From Pseudomonas sp. SID14000 (GTDB lineage: Bacteria; Pseudomonadota; Gammaproteobacteria; Pseudomonadales; Pseudomonadaceae), in assembly GCF_002165135.1 (NCBI RefSeq), contig NZ_NFZQ01000010.1:186001-250000 (forward strand): a stretch of 64,000 bases of DNA. Direction: 5' to 3'. This document shows positions 43,354 through 51,435 of the stretch, piece after piece. Each line of letters begins with the position of its first letter. The stretch's first letter is position 1. A model generated the notes under the pieces. The model ran no database searches and had not been told where the DNA came from. It saw only the letters and a program-made list of their open reading frames with translations. The position numbers and the translations under genes are program-made.

Positions 43354-44172
43354 ATGCCCCGTTCCCAAGCCGCGCTGTGGCGCGACCCGGCCCTGCCGCA
43401 TGTCGAAAGCCGCCGCGCCTGCCATAGCCGCGCCTGCTACAAGGCCCACAGCCACCCGACGTTTTCCATCGGTGTGGTGGATGCCGGCCACAGTCATTTC
43501 ACCGGTGCCGGCAACGGCCAGCAACGCCTGACGCCCGGCACGCTGGTGCTGGTCCCGGCCCATCGGGTACATGCCTGCAACCCCGAGCCCGGGCAAGCGT
43601 GGAGCTACCAGATGCTGCATGTGGATGCCGACTGGCTGGCGCAGCTGCGCCTGGAGTCCGGGCTGGAGGCTACCGGGCCCGGCGAGCCGGCACGTATCTG
43701 CCAGGTGCCGGAGGTGTATCGGCAGTTCTGCAAACTGAACAGTCTGCTGTTCTCCAACGCCAGCAATGGTGAGAAGGATGCGGCGCTGATTGCCTTTCTG
43801 GGTGACCTGGACTCTGCCAGGCACGCGCCGCTGGCGCCGGCACCTGCCCTGGGGGCGAGCGAGCTGAGTGGGCTGATCGCGCACATCGAAGGCCAGGACC
43901 CGGTGCAGTTGAGCCTGGCAGTACTGGCACGGCAGGCCGGGCTTGGGCGCTACCAGTTGATTCGCGCATTTCGCGCGGCTACCGGGTTTACGCCGCATGC
44001 CTACCTGCTCAATGCCAGGGTCAACCGTGGGCGCCAGCTGCTGAGCGAGGGGCAGGCCCTGGCGGAGGTGGCCTATCGGCTCGGGTTTGCCGACCAGAGT
44101 CATTTCCAGCGGGTGTTCAAGGCCCATGTGGGGGTGACGCCAGGGCAGTATCGGGATTTGCACGGACTCTGA
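43354..44172 (+). CDS. AraC-family transcriptional regulator with cupin sensor domain
   Basis: A 272-residue AraC regulator. The N-terminal half is a cupin-like ligand domain (YKAHSHPTFSIGVVDAGHSHF, GTLVLVPAHRVHACNPEPG). The last 100 residues carry two helix-turn-helix units (LSLAVLARQAGLGRYQLIRAFRAATGFTPHAYL and LAEVAYRLGFADQSHFQRVFKAHVGVTPGQYR). GAGG lies before a GTG-ATG pair, and the ATG is used. It is divergent from the LysE-type exporter and probably regulates it. Confidence 0.9.
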   Translation: MPRSQAALWRDPALPHVESRRACHSRACYKAHSHPTFSIGVVDAGHSHFTGAGNGQQRLTPGTLVLVPAHRVHACNPEPGQAWSYQMLHVDADWLAQLRLESGLEATGPGEPARICQVPEVYRQFCKLNSLLFSNASNGEKDAALIAFLGDLDSARHAPLAPAPALGASELSGLIAHIEGQDPVQLSLAVLARQAGLGRYQLIRAFRAATGFTPHAYLLNARVNRGRQLLSEGQALAEVAYRLGFADQSHFQRVFKAHVGVTPGQYRDLHGL

Positions 44173-44179
44173 GACCATG

Positions 44180-44289
44180 GGGGCGCTTTGCGCCCCTTTC
44201 GCGACATAAGGCCGCTCCCACAGGTGCTGCGTACGCCGTTCAATGTGGGAGCGGCCTTGTGTCGCGAAAGGGCTGCGCAGCAGCTCCGG
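44180..44289. repeat. Inverted REP pair of the GCGGCCTTGTGTCGCGA family
   Basis: TTTCGCGACATAAGGCCGCT with CCCACAG and its inverse lie around about 24 bases, bounded outside by the small hairpins GGGGCGCTTTGCGCCCC and GGGCTGCGCAGCAGCTCC. It occupies the gap after the AraC gene. Confidence 0.85.
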
Positions 44290-44368
44290 CAATGGGCCTG
44301 CAATATTGTTCAATACGGCGTGAGCGCCGAAGGGCAGAGTTCGGCCTTTCCGCCAGAGCCGCCCACCC

Positions 44369-44983
44369 ATGCAACAATTCCTGATCATCGCCCTCGCCCA
44401 CTTCCTCGCCCTGCTCTCTCCCGGCCCGGACTTCTTTCTGGTCGCACGCACCTCGATCAACGCCGGCTGGCGCATCGCGAGCGGCGCCTGCCTGGGTATC
44501 GCCCTGGCCAATGGCGTGTTCATCGCCATGGCTTTCACCGGTCTGTCGGTGCTGCAAGAAGGCAGCCTGCTGTTCACCATCCTGCAACTGGCCGGCGCCG
44601 GCTACCTGCTGTACATCGGCACCCTGTTCCTGCGCCATGCCGGGCAAACCAGCCTGGGCGCAGTCGCTGGCAAGCAAACAGTCCAAGGGTGGTGGCGGGG
44701 ATTGGGCATGGGGTTCCTGTCCGGCATCCTCAACCCCAAGAATGCGCTGTTCTATGCCAGCCTGGTCAGCCTGGTCGCCAGCGCTAGCATTGCCTGGAAA
44801 GCAACCTACGCCATGTGGATGTTCAGCATCGTGCTGCTCTGGGACCTGTTGGTTGCCGTGGCCATCGGCAACCCGCTGGTGCTGCGGCGCTTCGCCCGCA
44901 GCCTGCCGTGGCTGGAACGGGCCTCCGGGGTCATGTTGGTGCTATTGGCTGCGGCATTGCTGTTTCACCTGGCCTGGGGCTGA
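44369..44983 (+). CDS. LysE/RhtB-family amino-acid exporter (second)
   Basis: A 204-residue membrane protein of the RhtB family. It has ALLSPGPDFFLVARTSINAG (P-G-P-D signature), GACLGIALANGVFIA in helix 2 and GFLSGILNPKNALFYASL (the NPK motif). Six helices are predicted. It is similar in layout to the gene at 42596 but clearly diverged. The 3' end overlaps the convergent phosphatase gene by 53 bases. Confidence 0.9.
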   Translation: MQQFLIIALAHFLALLSPGPDFFLVARTSINAGWRIASGACLGIALANGVFIAMAFTGLSVLQEGSLLFTILQLAGAGYLLYIGTLFLRHAGQTSLGAVAGKQTVQGWWRGLGMGFLSGILNPKNALFYASLVSLVASASIAWKATYAMWMFSIVLLWDLLVAVAIGNPLVLRRFARSLPWLERASGVMLVLLAAALLFHLAWG

Positions 44984-45656
44984 GCAGTTGCAGGGTCCGC
45001 ATGTCCATCAAGGTGAAATGGCCACTGGCCCAGCCCCCGGTATCCAGGTGCCAGACGTTGCCCAGCAGTTTGGCCTCCAGCACCGGCGTGTGCCCCACCA
45101 ACAAGGCACGCAGGCCCTGTACGGGCTGGGTATCGCCTACCTTCAGCCGCCGCCGCGACCATTGGCACACTTCCCTTACTTCAGGGTCGTCATCCAGTTC
45201 CAGCCAGGTCCTTAATACTGCCCAATCGGAATACGGGCTGTCGGCATGCAGCAGGCCTACCAGACCCGCCGCACTTTCAACCTCTATCGCAATCGGCAGC
45301 TTCTCGAAGCGCTCCACGAAACGCAACTGCTCGCTCCGTGGAAGGTCAAGAAACCAGCTCCCCCCGGCGGCGCGATACATGTCCAGATCGAGCCGCCCGC
45401 CGCGTACGCGGGTAATGGCCAGGGCCTCATGATTACCTTGCACGGCATGGAACCAGGGCTGCGCCAGCCATTCCAGCGCCGCTTCGCTTTCCGGGCCACG
45501 GTCGACCAGGTCACCCACGCTGAACAGGCGGTCCACGGCCGGATCGAACCCCACCGCATCCAGGCATTGCTGCAGGCGCTGGAAGTGACCATGGATATCG
45601 CCCACCGCCAGGTCACGTCCCCGCAGGTTGGCCATCAGACGCCGAAACCGTCCCAT
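44931..45656 (-). CDS. PPP-type metallophosphoesterase (PrpA/ApaH-like)
   Basis: A 241-residue calcineurin-like phosphoesterase. The metal-site motifs are GDIHG (near 19-23), GDLVDRGPE (near 48-56) and GNHE (near 75-78), with later His ligands in LLHAD and GHTPV. The order and spacing match bacterial Ser/Thr protein phosphatases such as PrpA/PrpB or diadenosine tetraphosphatases; the sequence alone does not separate them. Its 3' end overlaps the RhtB-type gene on the other strand. Confidence 0.9.
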   Translation of the reverse strand: MGRFRRLMANLRGRDLAVGDIHGHFQRLQQCLDAVGFDPAVDRLFSVGDLVDRGPESEAALEWLAQPWFHAVQGNHEALAITRVRGGRLDLDMYRAAGGSWFLDLPRSEQLRFVERFEKLPIAIEVESAAGLVGLLHADSPYSDWAVLRTWLELDDDPEVREVCQWSRRRLKVGDTQPVQGLRALLVGHTPVLEAKLLGNVWHLDTGGWASGHFTLMDMRTLQLLSPRPGETAMPQPIAPT

Positions 45657-45731
45657 TACAATCTTCCTCTGCTGGTGCCGCCATGCCAGGGGTAAAATGG
45701 AGGCACAGCCAACCCACTCCGGAGGTGCATC

Positions 45732-46247
45732 ATGCGTACCGCCCTCGTGTGTGCCGTGCTCATGGCGCTGTCACTGGACAGCATGGCACAAGGTGCCCCG
45801 GCCGCGCAGGTCGAGGTGCGTTTCGACCACCCGGAAAAATTCCGCGATGCCAGCCTCGACAGCCGCGGGTACGAGCGTGGTGCCGATACTTATGTGATGG
45901 ACACCCTGACCCGATACTTGCAGAAGCTTGGCCAACGCTACCTGCAACCCGGCCAGCGACTGGTCATCGACATCCGCGACATCGACCTGGCCGGACGCTT
46001 CGAGCCCTGGCATAGCCAGGCCTACGATGTACGCTTCATGCGCGAAATCACCTGGCCGACCATCGACCTCAGCTACACCCTCAGCCAAACGGGCAAACCC
46101 GACCAGCAGGCGCAGGAGCGAGTCAGCGACAAGATGTACCTCAGTCGCCCGGGCCGGGTCGCCAGCAGCAGTGACCGCCTGAATGCCGAGAAGGCCATGC
46201 TCAACGACTGGTTCCGCCAGCGCTTCGCCCTCCACCCGGCATCCTGA
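45732..46247 (+). CDS. DUF3016 domain exported protein
   Basis: A 171-residue protein with a signal peptide (1-21). The mature domain has VEVRFDHPEKFRDASL, YLQPGQRLVIDIRDIDLAGRFEPW and REITWPTIDLSYTL, which fit the DUF3016 family of unknown function. A C-terminal amphipathic end (RLNAEKAMLNDWFRQRF) resembles the family consensus. GGAGG precedes the ATG. The gene stands in the same direction as the nitrilase gene 76 bases downstream. Confidence 0.85.
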   Translation: MRTALVCAVLMALSLDSMAQGAPAAQVEVRFDHPEKFRDASLDSRGYERGADTYVMDTLTRYLQKLGQRYLQPGQRLVIDIRDIDLAGRFEPWHSQAYDVRFMREITWPTIDLSYTLSQTGKPDQQAQERVSDKMYLSRPGRVASSSDRLNAEKAMLNDWFRQRFALHPAS

Positions 46248-46323
46248 AAAACCCTTCACTGGAACAGGCCTCGGTGCCGGTAGTATGCTCAGCCCTTCAA
46301 CCTGTACCAGGGAAGGTTTTTTC

Positions 46324-47067
46324 ATGAAGTTGTGCGCCGTGCAACTGGCGTCGCTCAAGGGCGATGTGCAAGCCAACCTCGAACGCCACCTGGCCTGCGT
46401 CGAGCAAGCCGCGGCCCTTGGCGCCGAACTGGTGGTGTTCCCCGAACTGTCGCTGACCGGCTATGAGCCAAGCCTCGCACGCCAGGCCGCCCTGCCCGTC
46501 AGCTCGGCACGGCTGGACCCGCTGCAGGCAGCCTGCGACCGATTGGGTATCACCGTCGCCGTTGGCCTGCCACTACCGACACCCGACGGCATCCGCATCG
46601 GCATGCCAATCCTCAGCCCCGGGGTACCGCGCCAGGCCTATGCCAAGCGGCGCCTGCATGATGATGAGCTGCCCTGGTTCACCCCAGGCGATCAAGCCTT
46701 GCTGCTGCAGGTTGGGACGCACCGGGTAGCGCCTGCAATCTGCTACGAATCGATGTTCATGGCGCATGCGGCCGCAGCGCAGGAACAAGGCGCCGACCTG
46801 TACCTGGTTAGCGTGGCGAAAACCGCCAAGGGCATCCGCGAGGGTTACCTGCACTACCCCGAGGTGGCTCGCGAGCTGGGCATGCCGGTGTTGCTGGCCA
46901 ACTGCGTGGGGCCGGCCGACACCTTCATCGGCGCCGGCGGCTCGGCGGCGTGGGACAGCCAGGGGCGCTTGCTGGCCAGCCTGGATGATCACAGCGAAGG
47001 GCTGATCGTACTGGACACCGCCAACGCCAGTGCCATCGCTGTTCCCCTGGGCCCGCACCCGGCATGA
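46324..47067 (+). CDS. Nitrilase-superfamily carbon-nitrogen hydrolase
   Basis: A 247-residue carbon-nitrogen hydrolase. The catalytic triad is visible as E41 (FPELSLTGYE), K108 (YAKRRLHDDE) and C140 (AICYESMF). The length suits the amidase branch rather than true nitrilases. The substrate is unknown. The start at 46324 is set by the N-terminal strand (KLCAVQLAS) and an AAGG site. The stop overlaps the next start in ATGA form, so the small membrane protein gene is coupled to it. Confidence 0.9.
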   Translation: MKLCAVQLASLKGDVQANLERHLACVEQAAALGAELVVFPELSLTGYEPSLARQAALPVSSARLDPLQAACDRLGITVAVGLPLPTPDGIRIGMPILSPGVPRQAYAKRRLHDDELPWFTPGDQALLLQVGTHRVAPAICYESMFMAHAAAAQEQGADLYLVSVAKTAKGIREGYLHYPEVARELGMPVLLANCVGPADTFIGAGGSAAWDSQGRLLASLDDHSEGLIVLDTANASAIAVPLGPHPA

Positions 47068-47306
47068 TCTACCTGTTTCTGGCGTTGCTGAGCTACGCCT
47101 GTACTTACTACCTGACTGGTTTGCTCATCCAGGGGCAACTGGCCGATGTGGCCGAGGGTTTGCGTCACCGGCCCGATGCGCCGACACCCGGCGAGTACCT
47201 GCGCGCCGTCAAGCCCCATGCACGCCGTGCCCATCGGCAGTACACCCTGATGGCCGGCACGGCGCTGGCCGTGCTGGCCTGCCTGGTCGCCAGCTGGTTC
47301 TGCTGA
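47064..47306 (+). CDS. Small two-helix membrane protein of unknown function
   Basis: An 80-residue protein with hydrophobic segments at about 1-23 and 62-79 and a charged, Arg/His-rich loop between them. I do not recognise a family. The ATG overlaps the stop of the nitrilase-family gene by four bases, which supports real translation. It ends four bases before the stop of the convergent DNA methyltransferase gene. Confidence 0.7.
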   Translation: MIYLFLALLSYACTYYLTGLLIQGQLADVAEGLRHRPDAPTPGEYLRAVKPHARRAHRQYTLMAGTALAVLACLVASWFC

Positions 47307-47310
47307 CGCC

Positions 47311-47811
47311 TTACAGGTCCAGTGCCAGGCTTTGCCGGCCCTCCAGTGCCAACAGATACTGCTTGGCCGCCAGGCCGCCGGCAAAACCGGTCAGGCTGCC
47401 CGAAGCACCGATCACCCGATGGCACGGGGCGATGATCGAGATCGGGTTGCGGCCATTGGCGGCGCCTACCGCGCGCACCGCGCTGGGGTTGCCGATCTGC
47501 CGGGCGATGTCGCTGTAGCTGCGGGTTTCACCGAACGGTATCGCCAACAGCGCGGCCCACACCTGGCGCTGGAATTCGGTGCCGGCAAAATCCAGCGCCA
47601 GTTCGAAACGCTGACGTTTGCCGGCAAAGTACTCGCCGAGCTGGCGGGCGGTTTCCAGCAGTACCGGGCATTGGTCGTCACGGTGCAGGGCGCCAAGGCG
47701 CACGCGGTTTTCCCGCTCCTCTTCCCAGAGTACGGCTGCCAGGCACTCGCCACGTGCCACCAGGGTCAGGGTGCCGACGGGCGAATGCATGAAGGTGAAT
47801 GCGCTGGACAT
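47311..47811 (-). CDS. ogt: Methylated-DNA--protein-cysteine methyltransferase
   Basis: A 166-residue DNA repair protein that transfers the alkyl group from O6-alkylguanine to its own Cys. The acceptor is C130 in the signature IAPCHRVIG, with the helix-turn-helix and arginine finger in AVRAVGAANGRNP just before it. The N-terminal ribonuclease-like domain is present but no Ada regulator domain, so it is the Ogt type. AGGAG precedes the ATG. Confidence 0.94.
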   Translation of the reverse strand: MSSAFTFMHSPVGTLTLVARGECLAAVLWEEERENRVRLGALHRDDQCPVLLETARQLGEYFAGKRQRFELALDFAGTEFQRQVWAALLAIPFGETRSYSDIARQIGNPSAVRAVGAANGRNPISIIAPCHRVIGASGSLTGFAGGLAAKQYLLALEGRQSLALDL

Positions 47812-47891
47812 AAACAGGCTCCTGCCAGGTTGCGATCAACCTACTGTACGCATCCACAGCCCTGCCTGCATCCGCTTTCTTGCTCAGGCAA

Positions 47892-47978
47892 TGTGGGAGC
47901 GGGCGCGCCCACGAACACCGGCGCAGCCGGTGCCATCCACCGCTTCGCCTGCTCCGCGAACATGCCAGCTCCCACAGG
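47892..47978. repeat. Degenerate REP pair
   Basis: ATGTGGGAGCGGGCGCGCCC with ACGAACACCGGCGCAGCCGGT at the left and CCGCGAACATGCCAGCTCCCACAG at the right. The arms pair imperfectly. Confidence 0.65.
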
Positions 47979-48004
47979 TGCCATCAGCCAGTCCTTGTCA
48001 GCAT

Positions 48005-49645
48005 TCAGAGAAATGCCTGCCGGATCCGCTTCTTGTCAATCTTGCCAACACTGGTCTTGGGGATCTCGTCCACGCAACGCAGCTGCCGCGGTATCGCCCA
48101 TTTGTTCAGGTGCCCGCTGTCGACAAACGGCTGCAGGTGCCCGGCCAGTGCCGCCTGGTCGAACTGCATGCCGTCACAACACACTACCAGGGCCAACGGT
48201 TGTTCCCCCCACTGCGGGTCCGGGATGCCGATCACCGCCACCGACGCGACAGCCGGGTGCTGGCTGATCAGGTTTTCCAGCGCCACCGAGCTGACCCACT
48301 CGCCGCCGGTCTTGATCACATCCTTGATCCGGTCACGAATACGCACCACACCCGCCGGATCGATGCAGGCCAGGTCACCCGTGTGCATCCAGCCCCCCAG
48401 CCACAACGCGGCGCCCTGCTCCGGTTCGTGCAGATAGCCTTGGGTCAGCCACGGCGCACGCACCACGATTTCACCCAGGCTTTCGCCGTCGCGGGGCACA
48501 TCATTGCCTTCAGCGTCAACGATGCGCAGGTCCACCAGGGCAATCGGCACGCCGGCATCGATACGCCGCGGCAACTGTTGCGCCATGGGCAGTGACAGCA
48601 GGTCGGCGCTCAGGTGAGTGATGCTGAGCAGCGGGCAGCTTTCCGACATACCGTAGCCACAATGCACGCTGATGCCGCGCTCGCTGGCGCGTTGCGCCAG
48701 ACCCAGGGTCAGGGCGCTGCCGCCCAGCAGCATTTTCCAGCCCGTCAGGTCGGCGCGACGCCCTTGCTCGCTGTCGAGCATCATTTGCAGCACCGTGGGC
48801 ACACAATGCGAGAACGTCACCCCCTCGTCGCGGTACAGGCGCACCAGGCGGTTGGGCTCGTAGCGGCCGGGGTAAACCTGCTTGATGCCCAGTGCCGTAG
48901 CCACATAAGGAACGCCCCAGGCATGCACGTGGAACATTGGCGTGATAGGCATGTAGACATCGCCGCTGCGCAGCAATGGCACCTCGCCGCAGGCAGCCAG
49001 GGTGCCCTGTTCGACCAGGGTATGCAGCACCAGTTGCCGGTGGCTGAAGTACACGCCCTTGGGGTTGCCGGTGGTACCGCTGGTGTAGAACAGCGTGGCC
49101 AGTGAGCGCTCGTCGAAATCGGCGAAGTCGAACTGCGGCTCGGCAGCCGCCAGCAGCGCTTCGTACTCGCCCAGCAACGGCACGCCCTGCGTTGCGGGGC
49201 CGCCGTCGTCAAGGCGAATGAAGCCCTCGACCGTCGACAAGTCATCCCGTAACTGTGCCATCAATGGCAGGAAGTCGTCATGCACCAGCACCAGGCGGTC
49301 CTCGGCATGGTTCATGGTATAGCGAACCTGCTCGGCGGACAGCCGCACGTTAACCGTGTGCAGCACCGCCCCCAGCATCGGCACGGCAAAGAAGCACTCC
49401 AGCGCCCTGTGGCTGTCCCAGTCGAGCAAGGCCACGGTGTCGCCAGGCTTGACCCCGGCGGCGGTCAGCACGTTGGCCAGCCGCTGGATGCGTTCGAGCA
49501 ACGTGGTGTAGGTGTAGCGCAGCTTGTCGGCGTAGACGATTTCCTGGTTGGGCTGGTAGCGCACGCCCGACAGCAGCAGGCGCTTGATCAGCAGCGGATA
49601 AGCGTAGGCCTGCTCGGCAGCGGGCATGATGCGAGTGGTGATCAT
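48005..49645 (-). CDS. alkK: Medium/long-chain fatty acid-CoA ligase, AlkK-like
   Basis: A 546-residue AMP-forming acyl-CoA synthetase, the same length as AlkK of the P. putida alkane system. It has LFYTSGTTGNPKGV as the phosphate loop, MFHVHAWGVPYVA, GYGMSES in the adenine pocket, GWMHTGDLACIDP, the hinge DRIKDVIKTGGEWVSS and the C-terminal Lys in TSVGKIDKKRI. ATG 49645 has GAAGG nine bases upstream; a GTG at 49660 is in frame but less likely. It is the last gene of the seven-gene minus-strand run and lies 11 bases after the acyl-CoA dehydrogenase. Confidence 0.9.
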   Translation of the reverse strand: MITTRIMPAAEQAYAYPLLIKRLLLSGVRYQPNQEIVYADKLRYTYTTLLERIQRLANVLTAAGVKPGDTVALLDWDSHRALECFFAVPMLGAVLHTVNVRLSAEQVRYTMNHAEDRLVLVHDDFLPLMAQLRDDLSTVEGFIRLDDGGPATQGVPLLGEYEALLAAAEPQFDFADFDERSLATLFYTSGTTGNPKGVYFSHRQLVLHTLVEQGTLAACGEVPLLRSGDVYMPITPMFHVHAWGVPYVATALGIKQVYPGRYEPNRLVRLYRDEGVTFSHCVPTVLQMMLDSEQGRRADLTGWKMLLGGSALTLGLAQRASERGISVHCGYGMSESCPLLSITHLSADLLSLPMAQQLPRRIDAGVPIALVDLRIVDAEGNDVPRDGESLGEIVVRAPWLTQGYLHEPEQGAALWLGGWMHTGDLACIDPAGVVRIRDRIKDVIKTGGEWVSSVALENLISQHPAVASVAVIGIPDPQWGEQPLALVVCCDGMQFDQAALAGHLQPFVDSGHLNKWAIPRQLRCVDEIPKTSVGKIDKKRIRQAFL

Positions 49646-49656
49646 GTCGGCCGCCT

Positions 49657-51435
49657 TCACAGTTGCCCAGCCTCTAGCAGATAAAGGCTATCGCTACCGG
49701 CCCTGACGCTGGCGCTCAGCGAATGAATGCGTGGCAGCAGGCGGGCAAAGTAGAACCGCGCTGTACCCAGCTTGCTCAGGTGGAACGGCTCGGCGGCCGT
49801 ATGGCATTGGCATACCAGGGCCATGCGCGCCCACAGGTAGGCGTAGAAGGTATAGCCAAACACCTGCAGGTACTCCACCGCCGCCGCGCCAAGCTCGCGC
49901 GGGTTGCCCTGGGCCCGGTCGAGCAACCAGGCGGTCAGCTCGTCGAGGTTGCGCACGGCGGCCAGCAACGGCGCACCGAACTCGGCGCACGCCGCGGGCA
50001 GCGCCTCGGCAAAGGCGGCAATTTCGTCGGACACGCTGCGATAGGCCTTGCCGCCATCGCCAAACAGCTTGCGCCCCACCAGGTCGAGAGCCTGAATGCC
50101 GTTGGTGCCTTCGTAGATCTGGGTGATGCGGCAGTCGCGGATCAACTGCTCCTGCCCCCATTCGCGGATATAGCCATGACCGCCAAGCACCTGCTGGCCG
50201 TGCACGGTTGTCTCCAGCCCCATGTCGGTGAGGAAGGCCTTGGCCACCGGCGTGAGCAACGCCACCCTGGCCTCGGCCTGGGCGCGTGCGCCCGGCCCTT
50301 CGCTGTATCTGGCCAGGTCCAGCTGCAGCGCCACATAGGTGGAAAAGGCCCGCCCGCCTTCGTTCAGCGCTTTCATGGTCAGCAGCATACGCCGCACGTC
50401 CGGGTGGACGATGATCGGGTCAGCGCTTTGCCCCGGCGCTTCCGCGCCGCTGGGCGCACGGCCCTGCTGGCGATCACGGGCATAGGCGATGGCGCCCTGG
50501 TAGGAACGCTCGCCCAGGGCCAGGCCCTGGATACCAACGCCCAGGCGCTCGTAGTTCATCATGGTGAACATCGCGTTGAGGCCCTTGTTCGGCTCGCCGA
50601 CCAGGTAGCCGATTGCACCGTCGAAGTTCATCACGCAAGTGGCCGAGGCCTTGATGCCCATCTTGTGCTCGATCGAACCGCAACTGACCATATTGGGCTC
50701 GCCCAGCACGCCGTCGGCGCCAACCAGCACCTTGGGCACCAGGAACAGCGAGATGCCCTTGGGCCCGGCTGGCGCATCCGGCAATCGCGCCAGCACCAGG
50801 TGGATAATGTTCTCGGTCAGGTCCTGCTCACCGCCAGTGATGAAGATCTTGGTCCCGCTGATGCGGTAACCGCCATCGGCAACCGGCTCGGCACGGGTGC
50901 GAATCAGGCCCAGGTCAGTGCCAGCGTGCGGCTCGGTCAGGCACATCGAACCGGTCCAGCGCCCTTGGTACATGGGCGGGAGGTACAGCGCTTTCAGCGG
51001 TTCGCTGGCATGGTTGAGCAGCGCCAGGCAGGCCCCGGCTGTCAGCATCGGGTACAGGCCGAACGACAGGTTGGCAGCATTGAGCATTTCTTCGAGCTGG
51101 GCGCCGATCACTTTCGGCATGCCCATGCCCCCGTACTCAGGGGCGCCGGCCACGCCCACCCAGCCATCAGCGGCGAATGCCCGGTAGGCGTCAGCGAAGC
51201 CGTCGGGGGTACGCACCTGGCCGGCCTCCCAACGACAGCCCTGCTCGTCGCCACTGCGGTTGAGCGGCGCCACCACCTCGGCAATCAGCCTGCCGGCCTG
51301 TTCGAGCACGGCCAGGGCAGTTTCGCCATCGACCTGCTCAGCCAGGGCGGGCGTTTGCGCCCACCAGGCCGGGATGTCGAACACTTCGTTGAACAGAAAA
51401 TCCATGTCGCGCAGTGGCGGAAGGTAATCAGACAT
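49657..51435 (-). CDS. Acyl-CoA dehydrogenase, 590-residue class
   Basis: A 592-residue FAD enzyme of the long acyl-CoA dehydrogenase class with an added C-terminal helical domain. It has a YPMLTAGACLALLNHASE substrate helix, MCLTEPHAGTDLGLIRTRAEP (FAD site), TKIFITGGEQDLTENI, the YERLGVGIQGLALGERSYQGAIAYARDR helix and the AKAFLTDMGLETTVHGQQVLGGHGYIREWGQEQLIRD segment with the catalytic acid region. The start at 51435 overlaps the transporter stop by eight bases. It should oxidise the CoA ester made by the AlkK-like ligase. Confidence 0.92.
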   Translation of the reverse strand: MSDYLPPLRDMDFLFNEVFDIPAWWAQTPALAEQVDGETALAVLEQAGRLIAEVVAPLNRSGDEQGCRWEAGQVRTPDGFADAYRAFAADGWVGVAGAPEYGGMGMPKVIGAQLEEMLNAANLSFGLYPMLTAGACLALLNHASEPLKALYLPPMYQGRWTGSMCLTEPHAGTDLGLIRTRAEPVADGGYRISGTKIFITGGEQDLTENIIHLVLARLPDAPAGPKGISLFLVPKVLVGADGVLGEPNMVSCGSIEHKMGIKASATCVMNFDGAIGYLVGEPNKGLNAMFTMMNYERLGVGIQGLALGERSYQGAIAYARDRQQGRAPSGAEAPGQSADPIIVHPDVRRMLLTMKALNEGGRAFSTYVALQLDLARYSEGPGARAQAEARVALLTPVAKAFLTDMGLETTVHGQQVLGGHGYIREWGQEQLIRDCRITQIYEGTNGIQALDLVGRKLFGDGGKAYRSVSDEIAAFAEALPAACAEFGAPLLAAVRNLDELTAWLLDRAQGNPRELGAAAVEYLQVFGYTFYAYLWARMALVCQCHTAAEPFHLSKLGTARFYFARLLPRIHSLSASVRAGSDSLYLLEAGQL